A stretch of DNA of 64,000 nucleotides from Candidatus Helarchaeota archaeon (GTDB taxonomy: Archaea > Asgardarchaeota > Lokiarchaeia > Helarchaeales > RDOG01): assembly GCA_019058315.1 (NCBI GenBank), contig JAHPZH010000001.1, positions 1,315,432-1,379,431 of the forward strand, in the 5' to 3' direction. The position numbers and the translations under genes were made by a program. Below are positions 18,292-28,382 of the stretch, piece after piece (the first letter of the stretch is position 1; each line of letters starts with the position of its first letter). The notes beneath the pieces are model-generated. The model did not search any database, was not told the origin of the DNA, and saw only the letters and a list, made by a program, of their open reading frames with translations.

Positions 18292-19374
18292 ATTATCCCA
18301 AATTGGACCATTCAGGCTATAATTAATACATTAGCAATAATTCCTTTATCAATGGCATTAGGAATAACAATTTATAACATTCTCAAAGAAAGATATCGCC
18401 ATATATTTTTTATGATGATGGTCTGGTTATCTCTAACAATTTGGGGGATTTTTTCAAGCATGACAATTGTTTATTTAGATTTAGATTTTTCAAGGTTTAG
18501 ACATTATTTTTTTATTCCATTGGCTTTTTCTATGAGTTTACTTTTAGATTCTCTTACGAGAGAATCCTACGATCCCTTAAAATTAACTTTTGTCGCAATT
18601 TTTTCAACAGCTTTATTCATTTATTCATTAGATCCAAATATGACTAATTATTTCTTTTTTCCAAATGGAGAAGTAACTCTAGCAGCAACTGGATCTTATA
18701 GAATCGCAATTTCTATTTTGACAGGCTTTACTGGAATATTGTACTTTGCATATATGTTAAGAATTTATTTAAAATCACCTAAAAACTTAAAATTATATGC
18801 TTCAATGATTTTACTTGGGGGTATTACATTGGGAATAGGAGGTCCATTAGTTGGTATTACAGGAATAAATGTTATAATTCCAGGAATTGAAACTTTTTTT
18901 ACTGCAGGGGGTGCATTATTTGTCTCTATTTCTTTTGTTAAGCAACCAAAATTAGCTTATGTCCTCCCTTTTAAAGCTGTAAAATTGGTTGTTATTGAAA
19001 TTAAGAGAGGAATTACTCTCTTTAGTTATAATTGGATTGAAAAAGAAGAAACCGTTGAAGATATTCAATTTACTGCAATGATCAGTTCAGTTAGTAAGTT
19101 TATTGAGGAGATTGTTCAGAAGGGAGGTGTAAGGGAGTTGTATCTCGAAAAAGCAACGCTAATTTTAGATACCCACAGTGATTCCCCCGTATCAGCCGTT
19201 ATTTTAACGAATAAATCTAACAAAACTCTTAAAAATGCATTAAGTCGTTTTTCGAGAGATTTTTTTCAAGACTACTCCAAATATTTTTCTGCGTCAATAG
19301 ATACCGAACAGTATAAAAATGCGTATAAATTAGTCAAAGAACATTTTCCATTTGTTCCGGAATATAAAGACTAA
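18292..19374 (+). CDS. Membrane protein with C-terminal roadblock/longin-like domain (tandem copy 1)
   Basis: 360 residues if translation starts at ATT 18292, giving IIPNWTIQAIINTLAIIPLS; the next ATG (18352) would remove most of helix 1. The neighbouring copy has IIPNWTIHAIINIIAIIPLS and, measured the same way, also 360 residues. Residues 1-220 hold seven hydrophobic helices. Residues from about 235 form the longin-like domain (LVVIEIKRGITLFSYNW, then AMISSVSKFIEEIVQKG, then RELYLEKATLI). The C terminus, HFPFVPEY, is shared by the pair but differs from the 1485 and 43016 relatives. Receptor-type function is inferred. Confidence 0.7.
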   Translation: MIPNWTIQAIINTLAIIPLSMALGITIYNILKERYRHIFFMMMVWLSLTIWGIFSSMTIVYLDLDFSRFRHYFFIPLAFSMSLLLDSLTRESYDPLKLTFVAIFSTALFIYSLDPNMTNYFFFPNGEVTLAATGSYRIAISILTGFTGILYFAYMLRIYLKSPKNLKLYASMILLGGITLGIGGPLVGITGINVIIPGIETFFTAGGALFVSISFVKQPKLAYVLPFKAVKLVVIEIKRGITLFSYNWIEKEETVEDIQFTAMISSVSKFIEEIVQKGGVRELYLEKATLILDTHSDSPVSAVILTNKSNKTLKNALSRFSRDFFQDYSKYFSASIDTEQYKNAYKLVKEHFPFVPEYKD

Positions 19375-19536
19375 AAACTTTAGTTTTAATGGCTAGTTAA
19401 GCTTAATCTAGTCTACTTTTTATTAAAATCACTAAAAAAATGTATTATTTTAAAATTATTATGATTTGATAATAAAACAACTTTTTATTGAAAGAAAAGA
19501 ATATATATATACAATCACAGTGGGAAAAAGAACACT

Positions 19537-19541
19537 GGAGG
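19537..19541 (+). promoter_or_regulatory. Shine-Dalgarno GGAGG before an apparent ATT start
   Basis: GGAGG lies eight bases before the in-frame ATT at 19550 and is conserved with the upstream paralogue. The spacer differs by two bases between the copies, which would break any reading frame running through it, so the motif and spacer are probably untranslated in both. Confidence 0.5.
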
Positions 19542-19549
19542 ATTTTAAA

Positions 19550-20632
19550 ATTATCCCAAATTGGACGATTCATGCTATAATTAATATTATAGCAATAATT
19601 CCTTTATCAATTGCTGTAGGAATTACAATATATCACATTTTCAAAGAAAAGTATCGACATATTATATTCATGATGATATGTTGGTTTTTTTTAATGTTAT
19701 GGGAGATTTCAGCAACTCTAGCTAATTTATTTTTAGATTTAAATTTTAGTAAGTTGAGTACCTATTTTTTTATTCCAATAGCTTTTTCTATGTGTTTACT
19801 TTTAGATTCGATTACAAAAGAAACATTTGATCCATTAAAATTAATTTTTTCAACCATTTTCTCGACATCTTTAATAATTTATTCTTTTAATCCAAATTTA
19901 ATAAACTATTTCTTCTTTCCAAATGGAGAAATATCGTTAGTTGTGACTGGATTATATAGATTTTCAATTTCAGTTTTAGTAGGTTTTACGGGATTTTTAT
20001 TTTTTCTATATATGACTAGAATTCATTTAAATGCACCTGCAAATTTAAAATTTTATTCATCATTAAATTTAGTTGGAGGTTTTTTGGTTGGAATAGGATC
20101 TCCATTAGTTGTTATTACAGAATTAAATTTGATAATTATAGGAATTGAAGATTATTTTAGTGCGGCTGGTGCATTATTTTGTTCTATTTCTTTTGTAAAA
20201 CAGCCAAAATTAGCTTATATTATGCCTTTTAGAGCTGTGAAATTAGTTGTTATCGAAATAAATAGAGGTATCACGCTTTTTAGCTATAATTGGATCGAAG
20301 AGGAAGAGATAATTGATAATGTTCAATTAACAGCAATGATCAGCTCTGTATGCCGATTTGTAGAGGAAGTGCTCCAGAAAGGGGGTGTAAGGGAGTTGTA
20401 TCTTGAAAAAGCTACACTCATTATGCATAAATACGATCGTTCCCCAATATCTTCCATTATAATAACTAATAAATCTAATAAAACCCTCAGAAATGCTTTA
20501 AGTAGTTTTTCAACAAGTTTTTATAGAGAATACTCAAAATATCTTTCCGCTACAATAGATATTGAACAATATAAAACTGCATCTAAATTAGTCAAAAAAC
20601 ATTTTCCTTTTGTTCCAGAATACACAAAATAA
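19550..20632 (+). CDS. Membrane protein with C-terminal roadblock/longin-like domain (tandem copy 2)
   Basis: Close paralogue of 18292-19374, in tandem. An in-frame TTG at 19466 would add 28 residues with no counterpart in copy 1, so ATT 19550 is preferred (360 residues); the TTG remains possible. It has seven hydrophobic helices, then the longin-like domain LVVIEINRGITLFSYNW, AMISSVCRFVEEVLQKG and RELYLEKATLIM, ending HFPFVPEYTK. Several blocks are almost identical in DNA (for example around 20390 and 19128), pointing to recent duplication or gene conversion. Function unknown. Confidence 0.7.
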   Translation: MIPNWTIHAIINIIAIIPLSIAVGITIYHIFKEKYRHIIFMMICWFFLMLWEISATLANLFLDLNFSKLSTYFFIPIAFSMCLLLDSITKETFDPLKLIFSTIFSTSLIIYSFNPNLINYFFFPNGEISLVVTGLYRFSISVLVGFTGFLFFLYMTRIHLNAPANLKFYSSLNLVGGFLVGIGSPLVVITELNLIIIGIEDYFSAAGALFCSISFVKQPKLAYIMPFRAVKLVVIEINRGITLFSYNWIEEEEIIDNVQLTAMISSVCRFVEEVLQKGGVRELYLEKATLIMHKYDRSPISSIIITNKSNKTLRNALSSFSTSFYREYSKYLSATIDIEQYKTASKLVKKHFPFVPEYTK

Positions 20633-20656
20633 GGTTAATGTAAAAGAAAGAAAGAA

Positions 20657-21811
20657 TTAACGCTTAAAAATTTTCATGTCCAATGTGCTTATTCTTTCAC
20701 AACCGCTTTTTGTTACTATATACTGATCTTCATTGCCTATAGTCCCATATCCTTTTAATAAAGTCCAAGCTTCCATATTCAGAACATTACCTTTCTCAAA
20801 TTTTCTTTTTAATCCACCCTTCATAGGATCAAAAAAATGATATTCTTCAGTTTTTAAGCCTAAACTATGTGCAATTATAATAAATTGATCTTTTCTACCA
20901 GCGTCTCGCCAAGTCTTTTCAGCTAAAGATAAAATCTCCTTTGGATCTGCACCAGGTTTAATAGCTTTTTGACACGCATTTTGAACTTGAATTATTGCAT
21001 CTATAGCATCTTTTAGGTCCGATGGAATTTTTTCACCAATATAGGCCATTCTATTAACATCAGAAACATAACCTTGATACATAGCTCCAACATCCAATCT
21101 TAGAGCTTGATTTTTTTGCACTTTTAATCCAATTCCAGGAGCTTCAGGATCGCTATCACCTATCGACATAGTAAAATGATCCCAACCCTCTGCACCTTCA
21201 TCAATAACCGTTTTTTTTGCAATTTTTATCAATTCGATATCTGATATACTGGGTTTAATTGCCTCAATCATATTTACTAATGCTTTTTCAGCTATGCGTG
21301 TAGATTCTGTAATTCTACGGATTTCTTCTTCAGTTTTTATCAGTTGCATATCAAGGAGTAAATCATCTGCATTGATAATTTTAGCTTGAGGAAATTTTTT
21401 AGTTATGAATTCATGAATATAAAATGGAAAAGTACTTTCCACACCAATAGCTCCTTCCCCGAGATTCTTTTTAAGAAATATTTTTAATCCCCTTAATGCA
21501 TCTTTTGGGGTTAAACACCCTTTAGCATCTTTAATCCAGCTTAATTTTTTGTCGTAAATATCCCATACAATTAAGCTTTCTTCCCCATCTCGGTAAATTA
21601 ACGCTATTGTTGGATACTGATTTTCAAGGGCAAATAATATTGGGTTCATTGCCTGATGACGAACTGCTAATCCAGAAGCATAAAATACATTGGCTGGAGA
21701 GGTTAGAATTAGAACATCAAAACCATATTTCTCCATTAATTCAGCTGCTCTTTTTTTATCATAACCTATTGGTTTAGGTCTCTTTGTTTCATCTCTTCCT
21801 ATTAATTGCAT
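20657..21811 (-). CDS. M24-family metallopeptidase (Xaa-Pro dipeptidase-like)
   Basis: About 384 residues from ATG 21811, which has GGTGA six bases upstream; an in-frame GTG lies at 21820. An N-terminal creatinase-like domain (DVLILTSPANVFYASGLAVR) is followed by the pita-bread domain with metal ligands in RLDVGAMYQGYVSDVNRMAY (two Asp), IIAHSLG (His), LNMEAWT (Glu) and GNEDQYIV (Glu). It is expected to cleave Xaa-Pro dipeptides or a related amidino/lactam compound as creatinase does. Its ribosome-binding site overlaps the stop of the Gfo/Idh gene upstream, so the two are translationally linked, and the substrate may not be a peptide. Confidence 0.87.
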   Translation of the reverse strand: MQLIGRDETKRPKPIGYDKKRAAELMEKYGFDVLILTSPANVFYASGLAVRHQAMNPILFALENQYPTIALIYRDGEESLIVWDIYDKKLSWIKDAKGCLTPKDALRGLKIFLKKNLGEGAIGVESTFPFYIHEFITKKFPQAKIINADDLLLDMQLIKTEEEIRRITESTRIAEKALVNMIEAIKPSISDIELIKIAKKTVIDEGAEGWDHFTMSIGDSDPEAPGIGLKVQKNQALRLDVGAMYQGYVSDVNRMAYIGEKIPSDLKDAIDAIIQVQNACQKAIKPGADPKEILSLAEKTWRDAGRKDQFIIIAHSLGLKTEEYHFFDPMKGGLKRKFEKGNVLNMEAWTLLKGYGTIGNEDQYIVTKSGCERISTLDMKIFKR

Positions 21812-21820
21812 TATTTTCAC

Positions 21821-22948
21821 CTAATTTTTTAAATAATTATTCTGTACATACTTTTCCAAACCTTCTAAAATACTTTTAGTTCCCTTGGTTTGATAAATTT
21901 CCATTAAATCATTATAAGTGGCAATTTTTCCAGTTCTTGCAGATAAATAGCCCATTAAAACAGTAGCAATAGCAAATTTTGCTTGTTCAGGGGTAAATTC
22001 AGGTTCTTTATCTTCTAAAATACAATTTGTAAAATAATCATCTTCGATTCTTGCTGATATCTCATAATATTTAGGAAAAACACCATGTTCAATTTCTGGC
22101 TCATACCAAAGTCCACGTTTATCTCCCAAATCTTTATGAAAGGAATTTATTTTAACTGGTTTTTCCCAAGCATGATTTTCAAGTATTGTCCCTTTTGTTC
22201 CATAAACTTCCATTGAATTAGTTGGAGGAGTTGTAACCGTGAAACTTACAACTGTTTCAGCAATAGTTCCTTTTTTGAATTTCAACATTATCAAGGCATT
22301 ATCCTCTGCTTTTTCAGCCAAATTGGTACATTGTTTCGTTATCCAGCTGTAGGCAGATTCGACTTGATCGTTTAAAATCCAATTCATTGTGGCAAATTTA
22401 TGAGCTCCCATATCCATTAAAGATCCACCTCCAGCTTTTATTGGATCTCCTTTCCAGAAACCTTGTTTCATAAGCCCTGGAATCTCATTAACACCCTCAT
22501 AAGCTCGTATTAAGAACACATCTCCTACCAATCCTTTTTGGACTGCCTCCATAATATATTTATGAGCGGGAAGAAATCGATGGTTTTCTGCAATCATGAA
22601 TTTAACTCCGGCATTACGTGTGACTTTAATCATTTCATCACAACCTTCAAGAGTAGTTGCCATTGGTTTTTCACAGAGAACATGTTTTCCCGATTCAGCT
22701 GCGGCTAATACCATTTCCTCATGCAAAAAATGTGGGACCATTATTAATACTGCATCTATATCACTATTAAGAAATGAATTAAGATTTGAATAAGCTTCCA
22801 TTTTAAAGGATTTGGCAGTTCTACTAGCTTTTTTTTCATCTATATCATAAACAGAAACGAATTTTATTTTTGAATTATTTTTACAACCAGCTCGATGAAA
22901 TTGCCAAGCAACTCCCGTGCCAATAACACCATATTTTACAACTTTCAT
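21821..22948 (-). CDS. Gfo/Idh/MocA family oxidoreductase
   Basis: 375 residues. GVIGTGVAWQFHRAG is the Rossmann motif, and VLCEKPMATTLEGCDEM the EKP motif with catalytic Lys. The GGGSLMDMGAHKFATMNWIL segment carries the conserved Asp and His that act in hydride transfer. It probably oxidises or reduces a sugar-like substrate with NAD(P). It is the first gene of a two-gene unit with the M24 peptidase-like protein, whose coding region begins right after. It lacks the Cys motifs of the 14534 relative. Confidence 0.87.
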   Translation of the reverse strand: MKVVKYGVIGTGVAWQFHRAGCKNNSKIKFVSVYDIDEKKASRTAKSFKMEAYSNLNSFLNSDIDAVLIMVPHFLHEEMVLAAAESGKHVLCEKPMATTLEGCDEMIKVTRNAGVKFMIAENHRFLPAHKYIMEAVQKGLVGDVFLIRAYEGVNEIPGLMKQGFWKGDPIKAGGGSLMDMGAHKFATMNWILNDQVESAYSWITKQCTNLAEKAEDNALIMLKFKKGTIAETVVSFTVTTPPTNSMEVYGTKGTILENHAWEKPVKINSFHKDLGDKRGLWYEPEIEHGVFPKYYEISARIEDDYFTNCILEDKEPEFTPEQAKFAIATVLMGYLSARTGKIATYNDLMEIYQTKGTKSILEGLEKYVQNNYLKN

Positions 22949-23036
22949 GGTAGAAATTTAAAGCACAATCTTTATATTAATTTTTTTAAAAGTCATTTCA
23001 TTATATTGTAGAATCTAGAAGAAGTTACGATTAATT

Positions 23037-23717
23037 TTGGTGTTAATATTGATAACTTTTATTAGTTTAGAGGATTTAAAGGATAAGAAACATGCACTAA
23101 TATTTCTTTCAGGAATTGGAGCTATATCATTCATAATTTTAACATTTATTGCTATGCTTTTTTATCCTAGACCTTACAATTTCTTTACTGATCATTTTAG
23201 TATGCTCGGTTTAATAAACGCTAATCCTTCATTTTTTGGACGTATTCCACCGGGTCTACCTCTTCCAAATCCCATTTCGTCCATTTTATTTATGAGCGCT
23301 TTGACAATTACGGCGGTTGCAACAGTTCCATTTTGGATTATAATTACCTCATTATTTGAGGAAAATAGAAATACCAAAATCTTAAGCAGATTCGGTTCAA
23401 TTGTAGGCTTAATTTCATCACCATTATTAATTGGAATCGCTTTTCCTGCAGATGTTTATCTTGAAATACATTCAATATCCACCATGTGGTTCTTTCTACT
23501 ATTTGCAGTAGCGATAATGATATATACTATCGCCATTTTTTTAAATGAAAACTATCCAAACGAATATGCCATCTTTGGAGTAATTGTGGTTGCAGTTGCA
23601 ATTCTTTATGTGTTTATCCCATTTACTCCATTAAATGCAATGCATCAAAAAATAGCAGTTTATTTATTTATTGCTTGGCCATTGCTTCAAGCTAAAAAAA
23701 TCTGGAATGAAATATGA
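23037..23717 (+). CDS. DUF998-like six-helix membrane protein
   Basis: 226 residues with six hydrophobic helices. The segment YNFFTDHFSMLGLINANPS followed by a loop and another helix resembles the 'SDLG...NP' region of DUF998 family proteins. The start is uncertain: TTG 23037, GTG 23040 and TTG 23049 are all in frame and no clear ribosome-binding site is seen. It is divergent from the Gfo/Idh gene. Function unknown. Confidence 0.65.
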   Translation: MVLILITFISLEDLKDKKHALIFLSGIGAISFIILTFIAMLFYPRPYNFFTDHFSMLGLINANPSFFGRIPPGLPLPNPISSILFMSALTITAVATVPFWIIITSLFEENRNTKILSRFGSIVGLISSPLLIGIAFPADVYLEIHSISTMWFFLLFAVAIMIYTIAIFLNENYPNEYAIFGVIVVAVAILYVFIPFTPLNAMHQKIAVYLFIAWPLLQAKKIWNEI

Positions 23718-23747
23718 AAAACACTGCCAAATCTGTTAAGTTATTTC

Positions 23748-24308
23748 TCATTTGTTGAAAAAATCATATAAAACATCTTCATCTAAATGTGTTAACAAAT
23801 CTACACTTATATCTTGGATATTAACTTTCTGAGTTTCCTTTAGAACTATTTCTTCTGATTCTAACCCTCCAGAATACCAATGTTTTAAGAAACCTAAATG
23901 AGATATTTTTCCCGTATTAAACATTTCTCTAATAAAATCGATCCAACGATTTGCTAATTTATTTATCATTTCAGGCCAAAGATTTTTTCTAACTTTTTTT
24001 TTCTTTTTAGCGATTTTATCTTTAGCCCAATTTTCTATTTCTTCCTCAGTCCATCCTTTTTTACGTAATTTTTTGACTTTCTTTGAATCCATTAAGGCAG
24101 CTTGTCTTTGACTGGTAGAAAGGATGCCTAAAACAGTATCACAATCACAATAAGCCTTTGTAGCTCTAAAATATTTTTCTCCATGTAGTTGGGATTTAAT
24201 ATTTGGATTGTTAATTGGAGTAAAAGCCATCTCAAATTTATTAAATATTTGCTCAAATGCTCCTTTATTAGTATTTTTTGGTAATATCGCAGTAATATAA
24301 TAACACAT
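23748..24308 (-). CDS. Conserved protein of unknown function
   Basis: 186 residues, cytoplasmic. The N terminus MCYYITAILPKNTNKGAFEQ and the motif YCDCDTVLGILSTSQR are the most distinctive parts and look conserved, but I cannot name the family. The middle is rich in Lys and Trp (KKGWTEEEIENWAKDKIAKK). The two cysteines of CDC may bind metal. It converges on the DUF998-like gene. Confidence 0.6.
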   Translation of the reverse strand: MCYYITAILPKNTNKGAFEQIFNKFEMAFTPINNPNIKSQLHGEKYFRATKAYCDCDTVLGILSTSQRQAALMDSKKVKKLRKKGWTEEEIENWAKDKIAKKKKKVRKNLWPEMINKLANRWIDFIREMFNTGKISHLGFLKHWYSGGLESEEIVLKETQKVNIQDISVDLLTHLDEDVLYDFFNK

Positions 24309-24423
24309 TTTTACACATTCCTAGATCAAGTATTAAAAATAAATAATAAAAGGCATAAGAATTATCGCTTAATTTTTTATATTTTTAATATAATTTGAAA
24401 TAAAAATATATTGAGATGTTAAT

Positions 24424-24840
24424 TTGACAGAAGAAATGAAAAAGTGGCATGCTCCCTGCGGGATTTATTGTAAAAGATGTCCAGGAATAAAAGTCTATAA
24501 TTGTAAAGGATGTCGAGAACAAAAAGGTCAAATTTCAAAACTGCCAATCTGTAAGACTTTTGAATGTGTAACAAGTAAAGGGTACGAATTTTGTTATGAA
24601 TGTGAAGATTTTCCTTGTGAAATGCTCCAACCAATTGTCAACTTTGAAATTTTTGTTCCTCATAATTCGAAAGTATACAATTTAGTAGAAATAAAGAAAT
24701 TAGGTTTGGAAGAATGGAATAAAATTTGTGAAGAAAAAACCACATTATATTACAAGGGAAAGAAAGTAAAGTATGGTGGCGACCCGCTGACCCTAGAGAA
24801 AAAAGATAAAAATATGTACAAAAAGAAAAAGAGAGATTAG
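24424..24840 (+). CDS. DUF3795-type cysteine-rich protein
   Basis: 138 residues. The pattern APCGIYCKRCPGIKVYNCKG, then C in PICKTFECV and CYECEDFPCEM, is that of the DUF3795 family, with about ten cysteines that probably bind zinc or an iron-sulfur cluster. Translation starts at TTG 24424 or ATG 24436; the ribosome-binding site does not decide. It ends six bases from the convergent TPR-longin gene. Family function is unknown. Confidence 0.78.
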   Translation: MTEEMKKWHAPCGIYCKRCPGIKVYNCKGCREQKGQISKLPICKTFECVTSKGYEFCYECEDFPCEMLQPIVNFEIFVPHNSKVYNLVEIKKLGLEEWNKICEEKTTLYYKGKKVKYGGDPLTLEKKDKNMYKKKKRD

Positions 24841-24846
24841 AAATAA

Positions 24847-27800
24847 TTAATTTTCAAATAACCTCTGAATAAATTTTCCAATTTTTGAAAAAATTTCTAC
24901 ATCTCCATTAAAGGTCTCGAATTCTTCCTTATAAAAATCTTCTATATCCCGAACTAATTGAATTAATTTATTCCTTAAAGTTGCTAAATTTTCTTCAGTT
25001 ATCAATGCAGTAGTTATATAATCCCCATGTTCGAGGAGAATAGTCATTTCTTCTTGTTCTATTATTTTTATTTTTGTCCTATTTCTAGTCATTTCTTGTA
25101 TTAACATTGAAATTCCCGTTAAACCACCAGCAACTAGTTGAGGTTCAATTTCTTCTGTCGATTTAAAAGAATAATCATGGAGAAGGATGCCACTTTTTGG
25201 TAAAAACACATATAGAAAATGAATTCTTTTAGACCAACTTAATTCCGATTCAGTTTGGAGGTCTGTTTGAGACATTTCATCAATATTTACTGAGGAGCTT
25301 ATTTCAACAGGGCAAGTTGGGGCTGAAATGCCTACACTACTTGCCGAAACTTCAGGTTTTTCAATAATTTCTAATGCAGAGGCAAGGATAGACTTTTCAT
25401 TCCTAACCATTTCAAGATAATTTTGAATTTCTTTTTTCTTTTGCACATATCCCGCATTTTCAAATATTTTTAAAGCTGTATTTAAATAATTTGTGGCTAT
25501 TACCAAATATTGATTTTTTTTATTAAAATCTATTTCATTATCGGCTTGAATTAAATGCCACACACCGTCAAAATAGGTTGAAATCGCCATTGCCCAAGTA
25601 GCATCCGGTTTAAATCCACCTAATTGATAATTTTTTGCTGATTCCCTCAGATACATTTTGACTTTCTTATAATAATCAATTTTTTGCTCAAACAAGGCTT
25701 CAAGATCAAATAATACTCCGTTTTCTAGAGCCTTACAAAATAAAGAATTGCCTAAAGATAATTTTTTCATTTTACTTTCTGGAAAGATTTCGCTTGCCTT
25801 TTTAAAAAGATCGGATGCGATAGCAAAAAGATTCGATTTATGCTCTACTTCTGCCCGTTCCATATTTTCCCAAGCCTTACATAGATAAAAAACTGCTGTT
25901 AACTCATCTCTTTCCCGCTTAATCTTAAATTGCTGACAAATGTTTTCAAAGAGAGAGCTTGCTTTATTATAAAGCTCTGCTGAGTGTAGATGGTTTCCTT
26001 TTTTACTTTCTAGTCTTGAGTTTTCTATTTGCTGACGGGCTTCGCAATAAGATTCTCTAATCTTTGCGACTTCAATTAAATCTGAAATTCTTTTAATATC
26101 CTCTGGAGATTTTTTCTTTTTTAAGTATGCATTAAGAGTTTCTGTAGCAGTTATGAATTTATTTTTAGAAACTAAATACGTTGCTGCTGCTTCTTCGTGA
26201 TTATTTTGTTTACTTAAATTTTCTGCATTTTCCAATATAGCCCATGCACTATAAAAAGGTGCTTCAAATTTATATTCACGAACATTATTTAAAATTCGAC
26301 TTGCTTCCTCATAATTTAGTTGTGCGTTATTATGGTCCTCTGTTGCATGGTATGATTTAGCTTTTTCAATAATACTCCAAGCTTGTAAATAATTGTTTAA
26401 TTTCTCTATTTTTTTACCCAATTTGCTGTAAGTAAGAGTTAATATGGCTTGATTGAATGAATCAATTGCTTTTTGATAATTATCTGCAGCAGAATGAAAA
26501 TTACCAAGTCTATCTTCTATTTGGGCGAGATTTACAAATCCCGATCCTACTAAATTAAAAAATCCTCTATTTTTGCAGAATTCTATGGCATCATAATATG
26601 CTAAACTTGATTCTTTGAATAATTTATCATCTTCAGTTAAAATTGCTAGCTCATAATAAATTTCTCCAATAAAAAATAAATTTTCAATGTAAAACCTGAA
26701 GAAACCACCGATATGATCTTTCCCCTTTATACAGAGTTCCAATGCTTTTTGATAATAATTAATCTTTTCTGACTGACTCAAGGCATTTTGTGCCATTATA
26801 ATACCAGTTCTAGAGGTATGGTTTAGATGAAATATGTAAACTTGAGTTTTATCCAATTTTTGAAAATTATAAGTTGAAAGTTCATTAAATATTCTAGTAG
26901 CTATTTGCAAATAATTGAAACTTTCTGTTTTTTCTTTAATTAAATCAGCTAATATCGCATTCGACAAGCAGGAATAAATTGATTTCACTAGGTTATACAT
27001 TTTATAATCTGGGTTATTTGCTATAGAAATTTTTTTTAATAGTTCGATTGAATTTAATGTTCTTTTTGCGAAATCAATTCTTGAAATAGGTGGAGTAGAA
27101 GGATTAATGGCACCAAGTGAAAGAATAACCATAGCATAAACAATTGCAGCTATAATTGTTATCCGAGGGAAATGAATAAATAACGATTTATGATATGATT
27201 CCAAATTCGCCATTACATGTTTAAAATCACTGGCAAAATAACCAATATATATTAAAAGTATTGCATTAGTAAATCGCATAAAATAAAATAATGTTAAAGG
27301 TGTTGTTGCATTGATTTTTTCTAATAAAACTTCTGCTTTTTTAAGCCATTTTTGAGCTGCTTTTATATATTTTTTTTGATCGAATTGATCAATTTCAGTA
27401 AATGCACCAACAATTGTATTCAAAAAAGAATAAACTGAATAAGCACCAAATAATAGCAATATCTTTGATTCTTCAATAACCTCAATAATTTTTCCAACTA
27501 GGTCAATAAACTCAATAAAATATTGTTTTCTTATTGATTCTTCAATCGGTAAGGAAAATATAGACCATATACAGAATTCAGTAACACTAATTAAATAATA
27601 ATAATTATAAATTTCAGAAAATTCTGGTTGTTTTAATATATCTTCTGTTATTTCTGTCGTTAAATTTCTAAAATCTAAAGCCAGTTTCTTGAAATCTGTA
27701 TTTTCATCAATACGAATACTTTTTTCACCAATTATTAAATTCAAGGCTCTATGTTCAAAAACTGCCATTTTTAAGGAATCTATAATATTTCCAGAATTCT

Positions 27801-28233
27801 TATAGATTTGTTTTGCTTTTTCAAAATGTGATTGAGCAGAATTTAATAGAATATTTTCCTTTCCTATTTCTGATTCAGATTCTGATATATATTTTAAAAG
27901 ATTGATAAAACCTAAGGCTGCATTTACTTTTTCTTCTCTTTTTAATTCTTTGAAAACATCATGTGCTTTATTAAAATAAGAAATCGATAACTGAAAGCAA
28001 TTTAAGACTTTTTCTTCTTCTTTTTCGAAATCTGAAGCGATGTAATAGATTTCACCCATTCTATAATAGATTTTCCCTTCAATTTCTTTATTTTTTGTTT
28101 CTGAACTAATTTTTTCTGCTTCTTTCAAAATTTCAATAGCATTATACCAATTATATTTAAATTCCTCTTCTTCAGCTTTTTGGAAAAGTTCAGTAATTTG
28201 ATCTAATCCACTACTTTGTGAGGAATTTGACAT
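24847..28233 (-). CDS. Giant TPR protein with C-terminal roadblock/longin-like domain
   Basis: 1,128 residues. About the first 950 form a helical solenoid of many TPR-like repeats (for example SALAYYDAIEFCKNRGFFNL and HSAADNYQKAIDSF). A Ser-rich linker with the motif SVGISAPTCPVEIS follows, then from about residue 1003 the longin-like domain: FLYVFLPKSGILLHDYSF, GGLTGISMLIQEMTRN and MTILLEHGDYITTALI. It has no signal peptide or obvious membrane helix, so a cytoplasmic scaffold is likely. A full-length paralogue lies at 30208-33585. A role linking GTPase-type signalling to protein assemblies is inference. Confidence 0.78.
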   Translation of the reverse strand: MSNSSQSSGLDQITELFQKAEEEEFKYNWYNAIEILKEAEKISSETKNKEIEGKIYYRMGEIYYIASDFEKEEEKVLNCFQLSISYFNKAHDVFKELKREEKVNAALGFINLLKYISESESEIGKENILLNSAQSHFEKAKQIYKNSGNIIDSLKMAVFEHRALNLIIGEKSIRIDENTDFKKLALDFRNLTTEITEDILKQPEFSEIYNYYYLISVTEFCIWSIFSLPIEESIRKQYFIEFIDLVGKIIEVIEESKILLLFGAYSVYSFLNTIVGAFTEIDQFDQKKYIKAAQKWLKKAEVLLEKINATTPLTLFYFMRFTNAILLIYIGYFASDFKHVMANLESYHKSLFIHFPRITIIAAIVYAMVILSLGAINPSTPPISRIDFAKRTLNSIELLKKISIANNPDYKMYNLVKSIYSCLSNAILADLIKEKTESFNYLQIATRIFNELSTYNFQKLDKTQVYIFHLNHTSRTGIIMAQNALSQSEKINYYQKALELCIKGKDHIGGFFRFYIENLFFIGEIYYELAILTEDDKLFKESSLAYYDAIEFCKNRGFFNLVGSGFVNLAQIEDRLGNFHSAADNYQKAIDSFNQAILTLTYSKLGKKIEKLNNYLQAWSIIEKAKSYHATEDHNNAQLNYEEASRILNNVREYKFEAPFYSAWAILENAENLSKQNNHEEAAATYLVSKNKFITATETLNAYLKKKKSPEDIKRISDLIEVAKIRESYCEARQQIENSRLESKKGNHLHSAELYNKASSLFENICQQFKIKRERDELTAVFYLCKAWENMERAEVEHKSNLFAIASDLFKKASEIFPESKMKKLSLGNSLFCKALENGVLFDLEALFEQKIDYYKKVKMYLRESAKNYQLGGFKPDATWAMAISTYFDGVWHLIQADNEIDFNKKNQYLVIATNYLNTALKIFENAGYVQKKKEIQNYLEMVRNEKSILASALEIIEKPEVSASSVGISAPTCPVEISSSVNIDEMSQTDLQTESELSWSKRIHFLYVFLPKSGILLHDYSFKSTEEIEPQLVAGGLTGISMLIQEMTRNRTKIKIIEQEEMTILLEHGDYITTALITEENLATLRNKLIQLVRDIEDFYKEEFETFNGDVEIFSKIGKFIQRLFEN

Positions 28234-28382
28234 AATTAATCAAGATAAATTTTCTGTTTATAATATTACTGTAATCAAGGATGCGAATTTAATGGAAAAA
28301 CCCGACTATCTACTACTTTTAAAATTTCTAACTGAAAATCATTAAACGAAAAGTTGATTATTAAAATAAAATAAGTTATTAT

